Shown: one piece after another, positions 42,813 to 53,994 of the stretch | How positions within the stretch are numbered: the first letter of the stretch is position 1 | Layout: each line of letters starts with the position of its first letter | Assembly (NCBI GenBank): GCA_930367215.1 | Contig: OV884060.1 | Coordinates: 208,075,253-208,139,252 of the forward strand | Length of the DNA stretch: 64,000 bases | Reading direction: 5' to 3' | Source: Pollenia angustigena | Lineage: Eukaryota > Arthropoda > Insecta > Diptera > Polleniidae | Translations under genes and position numbers: made by a program | The notes under the pieces: generated by a model | What the model was told of the DNA's origin: nothing | Seen by the model: only the letters and a program-made list of their open reading frames with translations | Databases searched by the model: none

Positions 42813-44207
42813 TATTTTGGAATATTTTACTGCCAGGTACTTATAAATGGGCGCAAATTTTAAGGGCGGCTGGCTATATACCTGATTCAGCACCTGTACG
42901 TTTCAAACTGTGCAAAACTTTCCAAATAATGACCACCCTTAAATGTGGGTGCAATTTCTGTACAAAAATCATATAGGTAGCCACCGGAAAAACCCAAATA
43001 ATAAAAAGGTCCACTTTCCGTTTAATTGTCCACGTACATTTATTACCGCAATCATAAAAATCAAATAACCTTTTGTTTATTCCTTTTTTTTTTTTTAATT
43101 CTCAGAATCATGAAAAAGGTGTCAATGTTTTCTCCAAATAATGTTGTGCATATCTCGAGCAAATTTTTGAAATTCATACATTTACTTAATTGTGAATAAA
43201 TGACAAACGCGTGCATCGATTTTTATGATCTTTGTCTCATTTTGCTCATAGGTTATGTGACTTTGCGAAAAAATAACTAGACTTGAAACTTTTTTCCATT
43301 TTGGATTTTTTATGTATTTTTAAAAAAAAAAATTTAAATTTTTAGGCAAAAAATAATTTTTTCCCTTCATACATTCATTTTTAACTTCGAAAGTGTTACT
43401 TGTATAGGAAAACAATATATGAACAGATTAAGGGAATTGTAATTCTTAATTTTTTAAAATTTATTTCAACTAAATTGGGCTAGTGGTTGTCGAGCTATGT
43501 CAAACAACAGGGCCTAAAACGTGATAAATTCCCCTATACGATAGTACTAACTTCAAATCGATACTAACTTCAAATCGCAGGTAAGAAGACAAAACGAATG
43601 ATGCAGAAATTCTTCTTTTTGGGTCTAATTTCACATACAGTTCACAGAATTGAGTTGGCAAATCATGTGTTGTACTGTGTTAGTGATTTCTTTTGTCAGC
43701 ATAATCGACCAAATCTGTCTACAATCGGGATAATTCTGTGCAAATTTCAGCAAACCGAGTCTGTAGGAGATGTAAAAACACCTGTGCATGTTCGCCCAGC
43801 TCGTTCTGCTGAAAACATTGCTGTTGTTCGCGATAGACCGTACTTCTTCGAAAATAAGATCGGCCAAGCAGTTACGGTGAATGGTGTTCACTATAGCGGG
43901 ATGGTAACGGACTTCTTGTGGCCTAAAACTGAGGATATGGACCTGGACGATATGTGGTTCCAACAGGATAATGCCGTTTGCCACACAGCTAACGAAACAA
44001 TGGCTCTTTTGCGCGAGAAACTCAACGGCTGTGTTATTTCATTCCGCCACGATCATGTAATTTGACACCTTTGGAAATACATCAATAAGTTAAGAACAAT
44101 TCAAAGAGCTAATTCGGTACATTAAAGACATTGAACCTCAATTATGTCTCAGAGTCATTGAAAAAAAAATATGGCCTATCGGATAGATTTATGCCACCGA
44201 AGTCATG

Positions 44208-44420
44208 GCATGTTCCACGAATAATTTCTGCATCAAATTTTACTAGGGTTGTTATAAGACCAAAAGTTCGTGCAATGTATGTAAAACGGATTTTCGAAAT
44301 ACCGGGCTTTGAAGTTTTTGAATTTTGCGAAACCCCTTTTTACATACATTGAACGTTTTTTTTTTTGGTCTTAGAAGACCCCTAGTGAAATTTAATGTAG
44401 AAAATATTCGTGGAACATTT
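44208..44420. mobile_element. foldback element, TGTTCCACGAATA ends
   Basis: TGTTCCACGAATAATTTCTG at the left matches, inverted, TGTTCCACGAATATTTTCTA at the right, with arms of about 60 bp ending in AAGACCAAAA. It interrupts the end of the mariner transposase. Confidence 0.75.
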
Positions 44421-45608
44421 TAACACTCTAAAGTGCCGTTTTAGTATACTTTTGTGGGGAAGTTAAAAAAAGGACAAAAATTACCACTTAAAATGAGTGT
44501 TAGAGGGTTAATATATTCTAAGCAAAGAATCGCCATACAATTCTACTGAAGACATCTAAAATTGTAATTTAGCTCGGAAGTACATTTAGTATATGTATTT
44601 GTTTTGACTTATACCAAACTCCTTTTCAAAAAATTCAAAAACTTTAGGGGCCGATATTTCGGCAAGCCGAGCTCACTTTTCAAAACCCTTTGACCGATTT
44701 GCTCTATCAATAGTCTATAGACTATAGTTTCATTTCGCGTTGCAAGAATTGAGGCTGGCGGCGATCACCCAAATTTTGTTGCACTGTGTATTTTGTTTCA
44801 CACATATTTGTCATAGATGCTTCTATCATAATTAAAAATATTAAGATAATTCTCTAAGAACCTTTTGTTTTCTTTACAAATTACATCGTGAGTTTTGGTT
44901 GGACCACCCTTTACATGGTTAACCTTTCTTTTATTATTTTATACGGTTTCTTTTGAAAGATCTTTAAATAATAATTTGGAAGGTGTTAAGTGTACATCCA
45001 TGATGTAGAGGTGCCGTGTTATACAAAATAATAACGTTGTAAAAGCCACTTTTTGCAAAACCCGTTTTTTTTTTTGCAGATAACCGTTACCATCACTCTC
45101 GTACACTGCTTAAACCTCAAATCACCCAAAATTATGCACCTCAAAGCCCTTAAAAATTACATACAAATAGTCAGCTAGTGGAAGAACGCTGTAAGTTACT
45201 TACAAATGATACAAAGTAGGTAGGTAGGTACCTATATCGTTTTGAAACGTGGAACAACGTTTTAAAAGCCACCAGTCATGATGCTTTGCGTAGTGGAAGA
45301 ACGTTTTAAATGACATCGTGATTGTGGATATGAAACGTTTTTCCATTAAAAAAAAGTTATAAACTGTAAATTTGCATATAATTTAAATTTTAAATTTTTT
45401 GATATTTTGCATAAAAATTTTCATTATCATTATTTTTAATAACAAAAAAAAAAAAAAAAATTAATAATCTTGCCTGTTAAAAAAGGTTTTTTGGTCTCCT
45501 GAAAAATAATTAACTTAAAGCGTTATTCGCGGCTGTGCTTCAGTTCTTTTGCCGAGTTAGCGTGAATCCCTGATGAACAAGTACCGTGTTATACGGGGTT
45601 TGCCTGTA

Positions 45609-47860
45609 TGTAAAAATTGTTATTTACTTTTTTAATTGAACACTTTTAACTTCGGTGTTCTATAGATAAAGTCATGGCAAATGACAGGTGTAACAAGAAA
45701 TTAAATTTTTTGCCGCCAAAATTTTGATAAATCTCAAGATCGACAGAGAAAGCAGGTAGGTAGGTATGGAGTATTTCGCAAAATAAAAGTGTTTTAGAAG
45801 TTTAAATCCGTAAAAACACAATTTACAGTAAGTACCTACCTAATCCATTTAGGTACGTACTACGTAGTTACATTCAAATTTTTTTTAAAAGGGGCAGGTG
45901 TATTGAAATTTAATACTTTTATAGTTATTCAAATACAGCTTCAGATTTTTTTACAATTAAATTGACCTTCAATTAAGTAATACCTACCATGTAGGATTTT
46001 TATTATTTAAATTTTTTTCTTTTTGTAGGTCGGTCAATGAACTTTTGCACAGTGAAACAAGCACTCTCAGTTTTACAAAAAACTTTACAGCACTAGAAAA
46101 CTTTAAAGAGTTTGATAAACCATAATTTGTAAAAAAATATTTTTCAACTTTGTTTTTTTTTTTTTAATTAATTTTTGATTTCTTTTTTATTTTAAGCACT
46201 TTACTATTTTTACGTTTTTATTATTAATTCATTCATTTGTTTTATTTCATGTTTGTTTTTGCAGTTAAAATTTCACGTTTTTTTGTTTTTTTTTTTTGTT
46301 TTTGTATTTGTCAAAGAGAACAGGAAAAAGAGAGAAACATTTCTTTAGTAAACATTAAAACCCGCTCTCACAGTTTTTTTTTTTTATTATGTTTTCCTTT
46401 GATAGAGGGAGACCGAAAGTGATGCCAACGAATTGCACATGAAAACAAAATGTTAGAAACAAACAAAAATCTTAAAAATTCTATTATTATTTTTGACATT
46501 TCTTTTGTTAAAAAAAAGTTTAGCAAAAGACAAAAAAAAAAACAAATATGAATAACTAAAACAAAGCCATAATTTAGTAACACACATATTCATACACATG
46601 TGAAAAGTAACGAATTATCTATGAGTAGTAAGCAAAATATCCAGCACTAACGAGCATACACCTTTTCAGATAAAATAGATAACAATAAAACAAATACACC
46701 GACAACAAAAACAATGAAAAGAAACCGAACTGTATTTTAAATTTTAAATCCATGTGTGTGCATAAAGAGAGTAAAAGTGTGTGTGTGTGGTTTTGGTAAT
46801 ACAAATGAAAAAAAAAAAATGTGGAAAAAGAGGTGTACATGTAAGATTTTTTTCATCTGACAAATATTGTATCTTTTTTCACCATTTATTTAATTTTTTA
46901 TATAAACTAAAGCACTTTTCAATAAATAATTACGAAAAATTTGTATTTTTTTTAACAGAAATTAAGTTTTTTAAACCTTGTTTCTATTTAAGTTAACATT
47001 TTTATCAAAAATTTTTTGTTTTATTTCTTGTTTAAAAAGATTTTTAATTTATTTAAACATTTTCCTGGTTTTTTATTATTTTGTTTTATTTCAATTATTC
47101 TTTTATTTTTTCTACTACACACAATTTTTTAGTGTAGATAGGTATAGTACAATACAGAATTTTTTCCATTCATTCATTAATTTTTTTTTCTTTCCGTCTT
47201 CTTTTCAACTTTACATCGATTTTACACACCTCTTTTTTGTTGTAGGTATTATATCTATCTTTAATAAAACTTCTTAAAAACTTTTATTGCCTTTTAAAAT
47301 TATTCATAGGTAATTTTTTGAAATATTTAAATACATTTTCTTTTAAACAATTTAATTTTATTTGAAACTTTTATTTGTTAGTTTTTTAATTCCGAGAAAA
47401 AATGTTGTATTGTTTTAAAAACGCGTAGATATGTGTTTACTTTAGTACACCAGCAAAGTATCTGATGGTTACTCAAACTACTACTACAAACTACCACTAC
47501 TTTACTTACTCACTTATTCGCTCGCTCATTCACTCATTCAATTACTCAGTAAGTCACACGAAAAAAAAATATGTATGTATGTACAAACAGACCGACAGAC
47601 AGACAGACAAAAAGACAAGTATGTATAATGTTGAGTTATTATTAAGCGAGTATTTAGATTTGAGTGGACCGACAGAAAATTGTAATTTAAAAAAAAAGAA
47701 TAAACAACAAACACACATCCACACACATTTAGCTGCCAGATTTGATAAATTGTTGACATATTGGCGATTTTATAGCCAAATAAAAAAAAAACAATTGGTT
47801 TTAATAGTTTTGTGTTACCTAACATCACACTAAACTTTTGATAGGCAATATTAAAGTCTG
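45609..47860. other. AT-rich sequence without recognised genes
   Basis: Long T- and A-rich stretches, short GT and GTATGTAT microsatellites (46750-46790, 47570-47590) and GTAGGTAGGTA words. No repeat structure and no coding signals, so this may be host sequence, possibly untranslated exon or regulatory DNA. Confidence 0.4.
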
Positions 47861-47864
47861 ACTT

Positions 47865-48080
47865 TAGCGTACTTTACACAAGCGCACAAGTCCTACGTAT
47901 TCCATAATACTTTGTAAGATAGCAATTTAATGTTTTGTTTGCAACTGCCAAAATACCTATCTAATTTTACATTACAGTTTGCATTCACAGTATCACACAG
48001 GAACATACATGCTTTTGTTAAAATGCAACCCAGATCAAATGAAAAGTATGTACATATTAATGTTCAGAAAAATTGCTAAA
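47865..48080. repeat. diverged partial copy of the TTAA MITE
   Basis: CCTACGTATTCCATAATACT, CAGTTTGCATTCACAGTATC and ATGCAACCCAGATCAAATGA match 33055-33205 in order with many changes. Confidence 0.6.
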
Positions 48081-48111
48081 AACGATAAAGACCTGAAATT
48101 TTTTTTCGTAA

Positions 48112-49330
48112 TAAATGGTGGCCTAATCATAATGCACAATGTTAATTGTGAGTCACTCCTTAAGGCTAGATTACACTATTATACTTTGTATTAATACATG
48201 TCAAAAACTCAAGTAATATTACAAAGTGTGATAGTGTGAATGCAATGTGTCACGAAAATGACAAGTATTAAGAAAAAAGTTTGACATCCCATACGACTTC
48301 ATCGTTTTTTGAAAAATTTCAAAACAATAATACTTTTCATTGGATCAGGGTTGCATTTTATTTCATGTGTGAGTGTTTATACTTTGTGAGATGGTGTGAA
48401 CACGAACTGTCATGTTACATTAGATTTTTTGACAGTCGCAACAAAACTCATTAGATTTCTATCTCACAAAGTATTATGGAATACGTAAGGCTTGTGAGAT
48501 AGTGTAATCTAGGCTTTAACGTCAAGTTTTTAGCCCAACTTAATATGACATTTCTTTGTTTCAGTGTTTGACAAATTCAACCATGGAGAGGTACACAATT
48601 GTGCTGCGCGTTAAAATTGTTGAAGCCTTTTACGAAAATGGGCGCTCAAATCAAAATGCATTTCGTTTAGAGACGAGGTACACTTTCACCTCAGTGGATT
48701 CGTTAACAAGCAGAATTGCCGTATTTAGGCAAATGAGAATCCACGAGTGATTGTTTAAAAGCCGATTCATCCACAAAGAGTGACTGTTTGATGCGGTTTA
48801 TTGGCCGGCGACGTCTTGAGTTGCACTTCTTTGAAAATGAGGCCGGCCAAGCAGTTACCGTGAATGGTGTTCGCTATCGCAAGATGATAACGGACTTATT
48901 GTGGCCAGAAATTGAGAATATGGACCTGGATGATACATGGTTCCAACACTTGTCACACAGCCAATAAAGCAATGGCTATTTTGCGCGAAAAATTTAATGG
49001 TCGTGTTTATCTTACGTCGTGGCGATATTAATTGGCCGCCACGTTCATGCAGTTTGACACCTTTGGACTTCTTTTTTTCGGGATATTTAAAAGGAAAAGT
49101 GTTCGCCAATAAGCCAAGATTTATTAGAAAGCTAAAGGATCAGATAATTCGGCACATTAATGACATTTAACCTCAATTATGTGTAAGAGTCACTGAAAAT
49201 ATGGACCATCTGATCGAGAGAGGTATGTTACCGAAGCCAGGGCAAGCAGTTGCCCGATATTTTGTTGCACAAATAGTTGTCATAGATCCTTCTATTATAA
49301 TAAAAAAAATATTACGATAATTCTCTGAAA
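48112..49330 (+). mobile_element. second copy of the GTGGTCC mariner, deleted and interrupted
   Basis: The non-coding head matches 39840-39930 but is interrupted by the TTAA MITE. Transposase pieces are MERYTIVLRVKIVEAFYENG with RSNQNAFRLE, AVTVNGVRYRKMITDLLWPE, and near 49050 PLDFFFSGYLKGKVFA. Central parts are missing and frames change. It has the same family and same direction as the copy at 39836. Confidence 0.78.
48163..48521. mobile_element. complete TTAA MITE
   Basis: Ends TTAAGGCTAGATTACACTAT and, inverted, TTAAAGCCTAGATTACACTA. The mariner copy at 39895 shows the empty site (CCTTAACGTCAAG), so TTAA is the duplicated target, as for piggyBac-type elements. Non-coding. Confidence 0.85.
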
Positions 49331-49340
49331 ACTTTATCTT

Positions 49341-49684
49341 CCTTTTTTTACAATTTTTATTGATGTATTTGAAAATTTTCAAACAATTATTAGATCAGGG
49401 AAGCATTTTCGTCAAAATATGTACTAATGACTTGTATTATTGTGTACAACATTTAGAAATTTAGTTAAAAAAAATTTAATTGAATTACATGTTAATAAAA
49501 AAAAGATATTAAGGGTCTTCATGAAATCGCTTAAAATACTCGCGATCTGTAAATTTTACGCCAGCGCAAGCAAACTGTCAAATATTGTATTAAATTTTAT
49601 TTACACAAACTTGCTAAATTTTGCCTCGTAAGCTTGCACTGTCCAACTGTGCATTTATAAAAACAGGGGTTTTTATACTTCTAG
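49341..49684. other. no recognised content
   Basis: AT-rich; a small open frame at 49440-49631 has no recognisable similarity. Confidence 0.35.
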
Positions 49685-49834
49685 TATTTTTTTTGTTTGT
49701 TTTTAATCAACTCAGCAAATTATTTTGGTATTTATAAAAATATTTTAAATTTAATAGAGTATTTTTTTTGTTTGTTTTTAATCAACTCAGCAAATTATTT
49801 TGGTATTTATAAAAATATTTTAAATTTAATAGAG
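49685..49834. repeat. exact 75-bp tandem duplication
   Basis: Units 49685-49759 and 49760-49834 are identical, each beginning TATTTTTTTTGTTTG and ending AATTTAATAGAG. Identity suggests a very recent event, or an assembly artefact. Confidence 0.9.
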
Positions 49835-49840
49835 GTTTAC

Positions 49841-49915
49841 AAAACAAATTTTCTATGATAATTTTCCTTAATAAGCGTTTGTTACATTTTAAATTCGCTT
49901 ATGAATACGTGGCTT
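49841..49915. repeat. dispersed repeat shared with 5489-5550
   Basis: ACAAAACAAATTTTCTATGA and TTTTCCTTAATAAGCGTTTG match the sequence just right of the MITE at 5265-5474. Source element unknown. Confidence 0.6.
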
Positions 49916-50548
49916 TTGCCTTCCCTTAGGCATTTTTATAAACAATTAAATTTTATTTTTATAATAGTTTGCAAACTGACATTAAGGGGGTTACTTCGTT
50001 AATCCTTTCACCTTTCATTGAAAAAATTTTATGTAAACTTAAAAGGGGGCTTCGTGAAACAAGTCTTGCAAGTTTGCCCATTTGCACAAATGACAATTTT
50101 AAGTGATTTCACGAGGACTCGTATTGTTAAGGGAATTTTGGTAAACGAATTTATCTAATGACCAATTTCAACAATTCTATTTAAATATCAATTCATATTT
50201 AAATATAGTAGTTTTTCATATAATTTTATTTTTCTTTGACAGAAAAACGAATTTTAAACATAAATTAATATTTAAATAAATTGGTGAAATTGGCCGTAAA
50301 TAAATAAAAGTAACCTTAAACTCAAAATCAAACATCTTCTTTTTGGAAAAAACCCGAATTTCCATATTAGCACAGGACAGTTTAACAGATAAAACCTTTT
50401 AACTGGTTATATTTTATTTTTCGCCACAGTTCATTTTAACCCATTTGGCGGAACAATTAACACAAACGACTTTAGGAAAAAGCGTACAAATCACTGTTTT
50501 TAAAAGCCTTTGGCGTTAATTTTTGTAGTTTCAACGTTGACACGAACT
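49916..50548. other. no recognised content
   Basis: AT-rich non-coding sequence; no paired ends or frames found. Confidence 0.35.
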
Positions 50549-52476
50549 ACAACAAGTAAGAAAATGGGGCAAGTCCGACCATATCATATGATATCCTCCT
50601 TCATAACTTGTGATTATTAACAGAATAATTCAACATAATAGAATAAAATTTTATAATAGTCTAGTTACTTGTTAAAGAGTTATTTGTGCCAATATTTCGG
50701 TAATGAACTTTTTTCTTTAATTCTCGCTCTACCATCAAAAAATTTCTTCCGCGACTCAACTCAATACGAAACGTTTTAAAGAATTTTGCCAGTGAAAGCG
50801 ATTTTCGGGAATGAACAATATTTATTTGGGTGCTATAGTCGAATATGGAACAACTCTTTTAAAATTCAATTACATGATTTGGATTGCAATAAAAAGTTTT
50901 TTGGACTAAGTTTGATCAACATGACTGGGCCAAGGTCCATTTATAAGGCCTGCGCAACACTAGCAATAATACAAAAAACAGCAGGCATTTTGTTTGTGTA
51001 AAATCTTTGCCGTTGTTAAAAGCGTTTGCTGTATGCATGTATGTATGTATGTATCTTTCCAACATTTCGGCCGGTATCTCATGAGTAAATACTTCAATGT
51101 TGTCTTCCAATGCGTCAATTGAATCGGGCATGTGTGTATAGACATGAGCTTAAACATAGCCCCACAAAAAATTGTCTAAAGGCGTTAAATCGCACGATCT
51201 AGGCGGCCAATTGGCCGGTCCCGAACGTGAAATAAAAAGTTCACCGAACTCGTCCTAAGTCCATTGATAAGCGTGCTGTGTGTCATGTGGCACCGTCTTG
51301 TTGAAACCACATGCCATGCAAGTCAAGCTCTATCATCTCACGGTAGCGCTCACCATTCACAGTTACGTTACGATTCGCATCATCTTTGAAAAAGTACGGT
51401 CCAATGATGCCAACAGCCCATAAACCGCACCAAACTGTGAAGTTTTCTGAATGCTTCTGGCTGATCTTCACTCCGAAGTCGACAATTCTGCTTATTAACG
51501 TACCCATTGAGCCAAAAATGAGCTTCGTCGCTGAGCACAAGAAACGCGCGATTAACTTTCTTAACAGAGCACGCATTTTGATAATAAAATTCAATAATTT
51601 GCAAGCGTTGTTCGTTTGTAAGACGATTCCTGGTTAAATTATAGACCAAACTGAAGATGTTTGACAGTGAAACAAAACACGAAACGTGCGTCAGCTGTTT
51701 AAACCAGTGTTGCTAAAAAGATAATAGCTAAAAAATCACCCATTATATACCTAAATAAGCAAAATGTAAAAAACTTTTGACATCTTTAAAGTTTGTAGAA
51801 AATTAACATCTGGCTACTTGCACAGACCTTCTTAAATATACCTTGGACGAGCCTTTATTTCGGGAGGACATTTGTACAGATATTAAGAAATTTCTTTAGT
51901 CGTTGGTTTAATTTAAGCGTTTGTACCAAATTTTATTTAATTACATATCGTTATCTACAACGCAAAACGCCCTATCTAGCACTTTGAAAATTTTAAAGGA
52001 GAAGCAAAAAACTATTTAAAATCATAAATTGCCTTAAACTGTTTATAATTTATTTTTTCTCTAATATTCAGCTAAAACGTACCAGTTGATTTGACAATGT
52101 TGCATTTTATGCAAACTATTGGTCAAGAGGTCTTTTAGCGTCTATCATATAATTTTTTTAGACAGGGCCGTTAGCTTTTTTAATAATTAAATCGCCAGTT
52201 TAGGTTAAAGGATTCCAAAATTTTTTGTTGACAACGATTTTTAGTTAGTAACGGCCTTTAACGTTTTAAGTGACGATATACCTACATATGTATGTATAAA
52301 ACATGCGACTTGAACTTAACCGTTTACATGGACATCCATCAAGTTAAACGAACGGACATCGTAAAAATTACTTAGAAAATGATTCTTAATCGATCGGTGA
52401 ACCTAAAGAAAATTGTGTATGCCTAACAAACTTTAGCATAAACGAATAATACCCTTCCCATCTATCGTGGTGTAGT
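50549..52476 (+). repeat. dispersed fly repeat, interrupted by a mariner
   Basis: The head CAAGTCCGACCATATCATAT and the tail GACATCGTAAAAATTACTTA ... AATACCCTTCCCATCTATCG match the ends of the copy at 38031-38720. The mariner at about 50954-51715 lies between them. Confidence 0.6.
50954..51715 (-). mobile_element. different mariner family, internally deleted
   Basis: Minus-strand transposase pieces: LTNEQRLQIIEFYYQNACSV, then directly VLSDEAHFWLNGYVNKQNCR, VWCGLWAVGIIGPYFFKDDA and LDLHGMWFQQDGAT. The N-terminal helix-turn-helix and the first Asp region are fused by an internal deletion, with a frameshift afterwards. Both ends show GCAACACT. Confidence 0.82.
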
Positions 52477-52566
52477 GTAAAATTAGTCAGTTTTACCTGC
52501 TCTTAGGAAACCGATTATTGATTTTGCAAAAAATAAATTGTATTTGCAAATTAAAATTTTATTTTA

Positions 52567-52981
52567 TAATTAGTATTGTGGTTATTTTGTTGAACTATTT
52601 ATGGTTTTTAATCCAAATTTTTAATATTTTTAATTAGGCTTAAGTTCATGAAATTTAATTTTTTTATTAAATTATTCTTATGAAGAAAGGAATTTTACAA
52701 CATGAAAATTAATTAAAATTGTTATTGATAATCTTTCATTCTTGACGTGGCTCGGGCTCGAACCCTGGCCGGCAGGTTACCATGACATGTTTCGATCGCA
52801 ACCACTCGATCTCCTCAGATGGATTTGCCGTCTTACACCCGCAGCCATCGACGACTGCTAACGTCACTAGTCAAACATCAATCCTTAAACCAAATTGTAT
52901 TTTAACATTTGGTAGATCGAAATTTGCTTTCCTGAATGATTATCCATTTTAATTGATTTTACATGTTTTTTCCTTTACTTC
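52567..52981 (-). repeat. tRNA-derived SINE-like repeat, copy 1 of a tandem pair
   Basis: Minus-strand sense: D-arm-like GAGTGGTTGCGATC, then a B box GGTTCGAGCCCGAGCC, then an AT-rich tail ending ACCACAATACTAATTA. It is almost identical to 53130-53544, with a handful of single-base changes, and related to 15609-16320. Confidence 0.8.
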
Positions 52982-53129
52982 TGTTTCTTCGTACTTTCGT
53001 CAAGAATTTTTCTTGAAGTCCAAGTACATTTTTTGTTTTTTCATTTTGTCTTTCTCTTTTCTGTTGACCTTTTTCAGCACAACTTGAAGGACAAATGTAC
53101 ACATAGAGCTCGTGCCCTAGCTTTAACAA
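52982..53129. other. spacer between the two SINE-like copies
   Basis: 148 bp with a CTTTCGTCAAGAATTTTTCT region that can fold on CAAGAA/TTCTTG. Possibly internal sequence of a small terminal-repeat element. Confidence 0.5.
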
Positions 53130-53544
53130 TAATTAGTATTGTGGTTATTTTGTTGAACTATTTATGGTTTTTAATCCAAATTTTTAATATTTTTAATTAG
53201 GCTTAAGTTCATGAAATTTAATTTTTTTATTAAATTATTTTTATGAAGAAAGGAATTTTACAACATGAAAATTAATTAAAATTGTTATTGATAATCTTTC
53301 ATTCTTGACGTGGCTCGGGCTCGAACCCTGGCCGGCAGGTTACCATGACATGTTTCGATCGCAACCACTCGATATCCTCAGATGGATTTGCCGTCTTACA
53401 CCCGCAGCCATCGACGACTGCTGACGTCACTAGTCAAACATCAATCCTTAAACCAAATTGTATTTTAACATTTGGTAGATCGAAATTTGCTTTCCTGAAT
53501 GATTATCCATTTTAATTGATTTTACATGTTTTTTCCTTTACTTT
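53130..53544 (-). repeat. tRNA-derived SINE-like repeat, copy 2 of a tandem pair
   Basis: Same 415-bp unit as copy 1, same orientation, offset 563 bp. The pair is bracketed by ATTAAAATTTTATTTTATA on the left and ATTAAAAATTTTATTTTATA on the right, so the block may have inserted as one piece. Confidence 0.8.
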
Positions 53545-53994
53545 AGGATTAAAAATTTTATTTTATACTATATTTTCCTTCTACCTTAATTATAGAATTT
53601 CGAAAAAAAAAACATGGCAACGAATTCCTTCTTTCTAACGAAAGTTAGACATCATCTGGCAGCTCTGTAATCGACTAAAAAATAAAAGTAACAAATAAAG
53701 TCAACTTGAACATACACTTTCTGACATAGGGCATCATCCTTCTCAGCTAAGCACCAGTCAAAAAGCATTGAACATATAATATTTTAACAAAAACAAAAAC
53801 AACAACTAAAAACAACGAAATTGTTTATTCACCGACAAACAACAAACAGATTGCTTGCCTTCTTTAATTCGTAGATTGTTGTATTTTTTTATTTATCTTT
53901 TTTGTCTTTGTATTTCGTTGCAGTTGTTGTTGGTTCGATGAGCAAGTTCTATTGTTGTTGTTGCTTTTGTTTAATCCGTATTTCATGCATACAT

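Larger units (their letters stand above)
40045..43679. mobile_element. long-inverted-repeat transposon with an intact gene, CACAGTACAAC ends
   Basis: Left arm 40045-40571 and right arm 43163-43679 are inverted copies of about 520 bp, nearly identical apart from small indels near the tips. Both tips read CACAGTACAACA. TTA flanks both sides (40042-40044 and 43680-43682), and joining the flanks restores a continuous mariner reading frame (NAF..TL, S, DFF), which proves insertion. One two-exon gene fills the centre. CAC-start ends with a 3-bp duplication recall CACTA elements and TTA recalls PIF/Harbinger; I cannot assign it. Confidence 0.88.
39836..44912 (+). mobile_element. mariner element, interrupted by the 3.6-kb inverted-repeat element
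   Basis: Ends GTGGTCCAACCAAAACGCAC and, inverted, GTGGTCCAACCAAAACTCAC. The transposase begins near 39950 (RVKIVEVFYKNGRSNQNAF) and resumes at 43683 with DFFCQHNRPNLSTIG, then PVHVRPARSAENIAVVRD, and after an internal deletion DDMWFQQDNAVCHTA, the second Asp motif of mariner. Stops and a further 213-bp insert (44208-44420) show it is dead. Confidence 0.82.
39685..45606. mobile_element. pogo/Tigger-like element, split by a mariner
   Basis: Ends CAGGTAACCCCGTATAACAC and, inverted, CAGGCAAACCCCGTATAACA. TA stands on both sides (39683-39684 and 45607-45608). CAG ends and TA duplications fit the pogo group. Its own sequence remains at 39685-39835 and 44915-45606; an internal TGCCGTGTTATACAAAATAA near 45010 repeats the end motif. 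No transposase frame remains. Confidence 0.78.

Noticed and set aside
46200..47280. Phe- and Lys-rich open frames in T-rich DNA
   Set aside because: Composition follows the base bias; no motifs and no coding signals.
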